The position numbers and the translations under genes are program-made. Below the pieces are notes generated by a model that made no database searches, was not told the origin of the DNA, and saw nothing but the letters and a program-made list of their open reading frames with translations. From CAVUDO01 sp963740255 (GTDB taxonomy: Bacteria; Actinomycetota; Actinomycetes; Mycobacteriales; Cryptosporangiaceae), in contig CAVUDO010000002.1 of the NCBI GenBank assembly GCA_963740255.1, forward strand, positions 372,001 through 436,000: a DNA stretch of 64,000 nt. The letters run 5' to 3'. Below, one piece after another: positions 59,246 to 64,000 of this stretch (its first letter is position 1; each line of letters begins with the position of its first letter).

Positions 59246-59523
59246 GCGCATCCACCCCGCATCCGTACCAGGTCGAGATTTCCCCCGCCGCCGCGCGGCA
59301 GCTTCGCAAGCTCGACCGGCAGGTCGCCCGTCAGGTGGTGATCGCCGTGGCCGAACTGGGCCGCGACCCGCGCCCACCTGGAAGCCGGCAACTCACCGGA
59401 CGGCCTGACCGATGGCGCATCCGGGTGCGGAGGAACTGGCGGGTGGTCTACACGGTGGAGGACGGCCGCCTCGTGGTGCTCGTGCTGGCGATCGCCCACC
59501 GCCGCGAGGTCTACGACCGCTGA
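59242..59523 (+). CDS. RelE/ParE-family toxin
   Basis: This 93-residue protein has the RelE fold pattern: YQVEISPAAARQLRKLDRQV at the start, SRQLTGRPDRWRIRVRRNWRVVY in the middle (split as SRQLTGRPDRWRIRV and RRNWRVVYTV), and a basic end HRREVYDR. The Arg/Tyr residues are typical of ribosome-dependent mRNA interferases. GTG start within the antitoxin stop. The pair forms a type II toxin-antitoxin module. Confidence 0.9.
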   Translation: MSASTPHPYQVEISPAAARQLRKLDRQVARQVVIAVAELGRDPRPPGSRQLTGRPDRWRIRVRRNWRVVYTVEDGRLVVLVLAIAHRREVYDR

Positions 59524-59583
59524 CGCCTTCGGCACCGAGCCGGTGCGCCGACGTTCGTGGTCCGGCCGAGGCGACGATCGACT

Positions 59584-61071
59584 TCAGCCGGGGCCGACGA
59601 GACCGGCGACGATCTGGGCGGAGAGGACGACCAGGGGTAGGCCGCCGCCGGGGTGGGAGGAGCCGCCGACCAGGTAGAGGCCCGGCACCACGGAGCGGTT
59701 GGCCGGGCGCAGGAACGCCGCCCGGCGGCCGTTGCCGGACGTGCCGTAGATCGCGCCGCCCACGCTGCTCGTCTCGGCCTCCAGGTCGGCCGGCGTGCGG
59801 ATCTCCTGGAACACCAGGCGGTCGCGCACGTCGTGCCCGCGGGCGGCCAACCGGGCCAGCAGGTGCTCGGCGTAATGCTCGGCCAGCCCCGGGGTGCGCC
59901 AGTCCACGGCGCCGCGACCGAGGCCCTGGCGTGCCGCGTTGACCAGCACGAACCATGCCTCGTGCCCGGCCGGCCGGACGGTCGGGTCGGCCGGCACGGA
60001 GAGGTAGAGCGTCGGGTCGGTGACCGGCCGGCCCGGGTCGCCGAACACCTGGTCGAACTCGGTGTCGTAGTCCTCCGGGAAGAACACCGTGTGGTGGGCC
60101 AGGCCGGGGGTCTCGCCGCGGAGTCCGAGCAGCAGGACGAAGCCCGACAGCGACGGTGTCGTGGCCCGCAGCCGCCGGGCCGCGGCCGGCACCTGGATCA
60201 GGTCGCCGTACACGTGCGCCGCGTCGGCGTTCGCGACCACGACGTCGGCCGCGAGCCGGTGCCCGTCGCCGAGCAGCACACCCCTGACCCCGGTGCCGGT
60301 GGCGAGGATCTTCCGTACCTCGGTGCCGGTGCGGACGGTGACGCCCAGCGCGAGGCACCGGGCGAGCAGCGCGTCGGCGATCCGTCGCAGCCCGCCGCGG
60401 ACGTACCAGCCGCCGAACGCGAGTTCGGCGTACGGCACGGCGGCGAGCGCGGCCGGCGCGCGGCGGGGATCCGAGCCGGTGTAGGTGGCGTAGCGCTCCA
60501 GGAAGGTGCGCAGCCGGGGGTCGCGGAGGTAGGCCCGGCCGAGCCCGCGCAGTGTCCGCCAGGGCGCGACGGCGGCCAGGTCGGCCACCCGGACGGCCTG
60601 CCGCGCGAGGTCGGCGGCACCGTCCAGGGTGGACTCCAGGAACGGGCCGCGGGTGGCGTCCCAGATCCGTTCGGCCCGCTTCCAGAGCCGGCCCCAGTCG
60701 GCGCCGGCCCCGCCGCCCAGCGCGTCGTCCAGCCGCCGCCGGAACTCGTACGGGTCGGCGCAGGAGTCGAAGGTGGCGCAGTCGGGGTAGACGTGGCGGA
60801 CGATCGGGTCGAGCGGCTGGAGATCCAGGACGGTCTCCAGCGGGTCGCCGGTCTCGCGGAAGAGGTCGGCGAGGACGTGCGGCATGGTGACCAGGCTCGG
60901 GCCGGTGTCGAAGCGGAAGACGCCGGCGTCGGTCGTCCGCGCGGCCAGTCCCAGCTTGCCGCCGACGACCTCGGCCCGTTCGCAGATCGTCACCCGGTGC
61001 CCACCGGCGGCCAGCCGGGCGGCGGCCGCGAGGCCTCCGACTCCGGCACCGACGACGACGACGGTGGCCAC
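59584..61071 (-). CDS. CrtI/CrtD-like carotenoid desaturase
   Basis: This second 495-residue FAD-dependent phytoene-desaturase-family protein has the start VATVVVVGAGVGGLAAAARL, GGKLGL, FDTGPSLVTMP and the C-terminal LYLVGGSSHPGGGLPLVVLS. It is only moderately like the crtI at 53 kb. In a cluster with CruF-like and glycosyltransferase genes it is more likely a CrtD-type C-3',4' desaturase than a phytoene desaturase. Start at GTG 61071, no ribosome site. It is the last gene of the minus-strand cluster. Confidence 0.88.
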   Translation of the reverse strand: MATVVVVGAGVGGLAAAARLAAGGHRVTICERAEVVGGKLGLAARTTDAGVFRFDTGPSLVTMPHVLADLFRETGDPLETVLDLQPLDPIVRHVYPDCATFDSCADPYEFRRRLDDALGGGAGADWGRLWKRAERIWDATRGPFLESTLDGAADLARQAVRVADLAAVAPWRTLRGLGRAYLRDPRLRTFLERYATYTGSDPRRAPAALAAVPYAELAFGGWYVRGGLRRIADALLARCLALGVTVRTGTEVRKILATGTGVRGVLLGDGHRLAADVVVANADAAHVYGDLIQVPAAARRLRATTPSLSGFVLLLGLRGETPGLAHHTVFFPEDYDTEFDQVFGDPGRPVTDPTLYLSVPADPTVRPAGHEAWFVLVNAARQGLGRGAVDWRTPGLAEHYAEHLLARLAARGHDVRDRLVFQEIRTPADLEAETSSVGGAIYGTSGNGRRAAFLRPANRSVVPGLYLVGGSSHPGGGLPLVVLSAQIVAGLVGPG

Positions 61072-61145
61072 GACGCCCGATTCTGTCCTATCGCCACGGA
61101 CGGCGCGCGTTAACCGCCGCAGCGCGCCGGCCGTCCGACGGCCCG

Positions 61146-62264
61146 TCAGACCGGTCGGCCCTTCCAGCTGAGGCCGCCGCGCGTCCGCCGCCGCCACGAC
61201 CGGACCACGAGGGCACCGAACACCGTCACCGACACGGGGTGCGCGAACGCGTCCGGCCACCATCTGCCCCCGGTCGCCCGGGCCGCCACCACCCGGCCCG
61301 CGACACCGGCCGCGTACCCGGCCAGGCCGGCCGGCGAGCCCAGCAACGCGGCGGCCGCGGGCAGGACGTACAGCGCCCCCAGGCCGGCGACGGTTGCCGC
61401 CGCCCCGGTCCGTGACCCGAACGCCGACCACAGCGACTTCGCGTACCCGTCGCGCAGCTCCGGCCAGGACCCGTACATCCGGCAGGACGCCAGCGCCGCC
61501 CCGTTGGTCACCACTCCGGTGCCGCCGGCGGCCTTCACCGCGCGGAGCAGCGCGACGTCCTCGATCACCTCCGACCGCACCGCGGCGTGCCCGCCGGCCT
61601 TGTCGTACGCGGTCCGGCGCACCGCCAGGAACTGCCCGTTGGCCGCCGAGAGCGACGGCCGGGCCGAACGCTCGGCGGCCCGCAGCGGCAGGAACGTGAG
61701 CCACGACCACTGCAGCAGCGGCTGGACCAGCCGTTCGGCCGCGGTCACGGCGACCTGCCGCGGGTAGGGGGAGACCAGGTCCAGGCCGGTCTCGTCCAGC
61801 TGCCCGACGGCCGCCGCGACGGCGTGCGGGGCGAGCACCACGTCCGCGTCGAGGAACACCAGCACGTCGGCGGCCGGGTCGGCGTGCCGGGCCAACTGGT
61901 GGCAGGCGTGCGGCTTGCCCAGCCAGCCGGCCGGCGGCTCGACACCGGCGACCAGCCGTACCCGCGGGTCGGCCCCGACGATCCGCCGGACCAGGCCCGC
62001 GGTGCCGTCGCTGCTGCGGTCGTCGAGCACGACGATCTCCAGGCAGTCCAGACCGGTCTGGGCCAGCAGCGCCCGCAGGCACGGCTCCACACGTGCGGCC
62101 TCGTCCCGGAGCGGGAGCAGCACCGACACCCGAGGACCGACCGCCGTCGGGGAGGACGGCGGCCGGCGCAGCAGGCGGGCGTTGACCACGGTGTGAACGG
62201 TCGCCGCGAGGGCACCGGCCGCGCACCACAGCACCGGGTCGGCCCACCACCCACGGCGTCTCAC
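61146..62264 (-). CDS. Family 2 glycosyltransferase of the carotenoid cluster (CruC/CrtQ-like)
   Basis: This 372-residue protein has an N-terminal membrane helix, the GT2 start VSVLLPLRDEAARVEPCL and a nucleotide-sugar site (VVLDDRSSDGT, then FLDADVVL with a D-x-D motif). A catalytic region with EVIEDVALLRAV follows, then three or more C-terminal membrane helices. Its place next to a CruF-like gene suggests it glycosylates a hydroxylated carotenoid. The GTG at 62264 overlaps the CruF stop by 4 bp. Confidence 0.88.
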   Translation of the reverse strand: MRRRGWWADPVLWCAAGALAATVHTVVNARLLRRPPSSPTAVGPRVSVLLPLRDEAARVEPCLRALLAQTGLDCLEIVVLDDRSSDGTAGLVRRIVGADPRVRLVAGVEPPAGWLGKPHACHQLARHADPAADVLVFLDADVVLAPHAVAAAVGQLDETGLDLVSPYPRQVAVTAAERLVQPLLQWSWLTFLPLRAAERSARPSLSAANGQFLAVRRTAYDKAGGHAAVRSEVIEDVALLRAVKAAGGTGVVTNGAALASCRMYGSWPELRDGYAKSLWSAFGSRTGAAATVAGLGALYVLPAAAALLGSPAGLAGYAAGVAGRVVAARATGGRWWPDAFAHPVSVTVFGALVVRSWRRRTRGGLSWKGRPV

Positions 62265-63138
62265 GGCGTTCCGAGGCGTCGCGGTGCACGGGAACGACGT
62301 CCCGGCGCGACGGAACCAGTCGCCCGGCGGTGCCGCCACAGGGTCACCGCGAGCGGCACCGCGACCAGGCCCATCGCCAGCGCCCCCCAGGCGGCCGACG
62401 CCGGCAGGCCGAAGAACACCGCGTGGGCGAGCACCGAGGAGGCGTAGGTCCAGAGGTAGACCGCCAGCATCGGCCCGTCGCCCGGGCCGGGGGGCGGGCC
62501 GGGACCACGCCCGCGAGCACGCCCGCGAGCAGCGCCATCATCGCCAGCGCGACGAGCAGCCAGCCCGCGTAGTTGGTGAGCGGGATCCTCGGGACGCCGG
62601 GCAGCGCCGCCCCGCCGCCGGTCCACGCCCAGTGGCCGGCGTCGACCATCTGCGGGTCGAGGAACACGTCCCAGCTCGCCAGCGCCCACCCCGCCACGGC
62701 GATCCGTGCCGGCAGGCGCCCGCGGGCGAGCCAGCCGCCGACCAGCCACGCCGGCCAGGCCATCATCGTCCAGGCCAGCGGGATGACCCACGGGACCTCG
62801 AACACCGACGGCCCCAGCGAGCCGGCATAGGCGTACGCGCCGAACGGCCACCCGGTCGCGGTGCCGGCGGCCTCCACCAGCAGCCCGCCCCCGGCCGTGA
62901 CCAGCACCAGCGCCAGCGCCGCCGCCGCACCCCGGGTCAGCGCCGCGTGCACGGTCGCGGCGGTGAAGCCGAGGCACACGGTGGCGATCGTCAGGAGCCG
63001 GCGGCTCTCGCCGCCCACCAGCGGATACACGATCTGGCTGACCACGACGAGACCGACGAGTGCCCAGGCGACGGCCGTCCGCGGGTCGGCGGCGACGTGC
63101 ACGGAGGGGCGCCGCGGTCGCTCCCGGGTCTCACGCAC
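62261..63138 (-). pseudogene. CruF-like carotenoid biosynthesis membrane protein, frameshifted near 62,495
   Basis: The protein has about seven membrane segments, with the conserved EAAGTATGWPFGAYAY, PLAWTMMAWPAW, SWDVFLDPQMVDAGHWAW and PLTNYAGWL motifs of the CruF/DUF422 family. This family hydrates the C-1',2' bond of carotenoids. After RPPARATG the frame changes and the last helices continue as GPMLAVYLWTYASSVLAHAV. The break lies in a run of C/G near 62480-62505 that is prone to homopolymer error. It overlaps the GNAT gene by 8 bp and the glycosyltransferase by 4 bp. Confidence 0.8.
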
Positions 63139-63683
63139 GGGCGGCCTCCAGCGGCAGCGCGCGACCCAGTACGGCGAACGGACGGGAGTCGCCGGCGAAG
63201 GTGTGGTCCCGGAGGAGGTCGACGAAGCCGGCCCGGCGGTAGAGCCGCCAGGCCCGGGACTCGCCTTCGGGGGTGGACAACAGCACGTGGCGCAGGGGGA
63301 GCCCGTCGAGCAGCAGGGTGAGCTGCCGGTGCCCCAGCCCGTGTCCCTGAGCCTGGGGGAGGACGTGGAGTTCGACCAGTTCGAAACAGTCGGCCATCCA
63401 CGCCGCGTAGGCACCGGGCTTCGAGTCCGGCCCGCACCTGCTCGTGCCACCATTGGCCCGGCGCGCTGCGGTAGCCGTAGCCGAAGCCGACGGGCCGGCC
63501 GTCGGCGTCGACGGTCGCGACCGCCCGGAACGCCTGGTGGCGGGTGTGCGCCGCCAGGATGCCGCGCCGCGTCGCCACCAGTCCCCGCGAGTACCCCATC
63601 GCGGCGCCGTACACCGCGAGCAGCTGGTCGACGTGCGTGCAGACCTCCGCGGCACCCCACCGGACGACGGTCAGGCCAGTCAT
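63131..63683 (-). pseudogene. GNAT-family N-acetyltransferase, frameshifted near 63,420
   Basis: The N-terminal half reads MTGLTVVRWGAAEVCTHVDQ, ending in WWHEQVRAG. The C-terminal half continues in the next frame with YAAWMADCFELVELHVLPQA, the acetyl-CoA loop QGHGLGHRQL and SRAWRLYRRAGFVDL. One base near 63415-63425 separates them. The acceptor is unknown. It overlaps both neighbours (4 and 8 bp), so it belongs to the carotenoid operon by position. Confidence 0.75.
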
Positions 63684-64000
63684 GTCGACAGGTCCGTCGA
63701 GGGATCGGCCAAGGGGTCGCTGCCGTCCAGCGTGCCGGACGTGCGCAGCACGCCAAAACGCGCGAAGAGCTCCTCCGCGTACCATCCGGTCTCCTCCGTC
63801 GCCTGGATCGCGGCCCGGTGGGCCGCGCCCTGGTAGGCGAACGCCCGCACCGCCGCGGCGTCCCGCCACACGCTGAACGTGCCCTGCCAGACCCACGGTG
63901 CCTCGCCCACCCCGACCGCCGCGAGCAACCCGTCGCGCCCCCGCACGTCGGCGGCGACCGGTGGTACCGCGCGCCAGAACGTGGCCACCCGGTGCAGGGC
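63680..64000 (-). CDS. CrtA (spheroidene monooxygenase)-like protein, C-terminal part, truncated by window edge
   Basis: The visible 106 codons read HRVATFWRAVPPVAADVRG, ATFSVWRDAAAVRAFAYQGAAHR in pieces (QGTFSVWRDAAAVRAFAY) and GWYAEELFARFGVLR, a pattern of the spheroidene monooxygenase (CrtA) family. That family adds a keto group to carotenoids. Coding continues past base 64000, so the start lies outside. A GTG at 63988 is an internal Val rather than the true start. Its stop overlaps the GNAT start by 4 bp. Confidence 0.7.
   Translation of the reverse strand, partial: ALHRVATFWRAVPPVAADVRGRDGLLAAVGVGEAPWVWQGTFSVWRDAAAVRAFAYQGAAHRAAIQATEETGWYAEELFARFGVLRTSGTLDGSDPLADPSTDLST

Noticed and set aside
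1..64000. tRNA, rRNA, CRISPR arrays, riboswitches and insertion sequences
   Set aside because: No cloverleaf-type pattern, regular spaced repeats, transposase-like protein or recognisable riboswitch core was found on reading. A dedicated covariance-model search would be needed for weak ncRNAs.

Overview
The window is 64 kb of very GC-rich DNA with many GTG starts, dense 4-bp ATGA/GTGA overlaps and a gene set typical of actinobacteria: a QcrCAB/CtaE respiratory branch, PimB', PknL with PASTA repeats, RNase AS, class II DAHP synthase, MacS/MacR, and an XRE-DUF397 pair. No rRNA, tRNA, CRISPR array, insertion sequence or prophage was seen. The genus cannot be fixed. A filamentous or sporangial actinobacterium (Frankia/Cryptosporangium/Micromonospora-like) fits the DUF397 pair and carotenoid genes, but this is inference.

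Layout. 0-5 kb: ctaF (+) converges on ctaE-qcrC-qcrA-qcrB (-), the cytochrome bc1-aa3 branch. 5-15 kb: receiver-like protein, trpD, a stand-alone Lrp ligand domain, a NUDIX hydrolase, a DnaQ-UvrC fusion, a CoA transferase, an NYN/coiled-coil protein, PimB' and an AlkZ-like protein. 15-25 kb: a two-component pair whose kinase is frameshifted, a FadD15-type acyl-CoA synthetase, a metallophosphoesterase, an SRPBCC protein, an ArsA-like ATPase, ROK glucokinase and an EEP-family hydrolase. 25-37 kb: membrane protein, esterase, PlsC-type acyltransferase, MacS/MacR, a 1169-residue adenylate cyclase/AAA/TPR regulator, a 54-aa protein beside an HExxH-motif protein, a Crp-family regulator and glpK. 37-50 kb: RNase AS, a PFK with pyrophosphate-type residues, FMO, a hydrolase lacking its nucleophile, class II DAHP synthase, SGNH hydrolase, bacterioferritin and its ferredoxin with an iron box, class I DAHP synthase, endonuclease IV, PknL and its DNA-binding partner. 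50-56 kb: crtYc-crtYd, crtB, crtI, a polyprenyl synthase and MTHFR. 57-59.5 kb: XRE/DUF397 and Phd/RelE pairs. 59.5-64 kb: a second carotenoid cluster (CrtI/CrtD-like desaturase, glycosyltransferase, CruF-like protein, GNAT, CrtA-like fragment).

The order ctaF-qcr-trpD-DnaQ/UvrC-PimB'-FadD15-SRPBCC-ArsA-PlsC-RNase AS-AroG-PknL-Rv2175c-IdsA2-MTHFR matches what I recall of the Mycobacterium tuberculosis Rv2200c-Rv2172c block. The carotenoid genes, MacS/MacR, the cyclase regulator, glpK, ferritin and toxin-antitoxin genes look like insertions into that backbone.

Two window-wide signals matter. First, at least seven coding regions show single-base frame breaks, densest at 54.0-55.8 kb in the polyprenyl synthase and MTHFR. 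Both halves stay conserved, so sequence error is as likely as real decay. Second, many genes lack a Shine-Dalgarno sequence but carry an xAxxxT hexamer 6-8 nt before the start codon, the mark of leaderless transcription.
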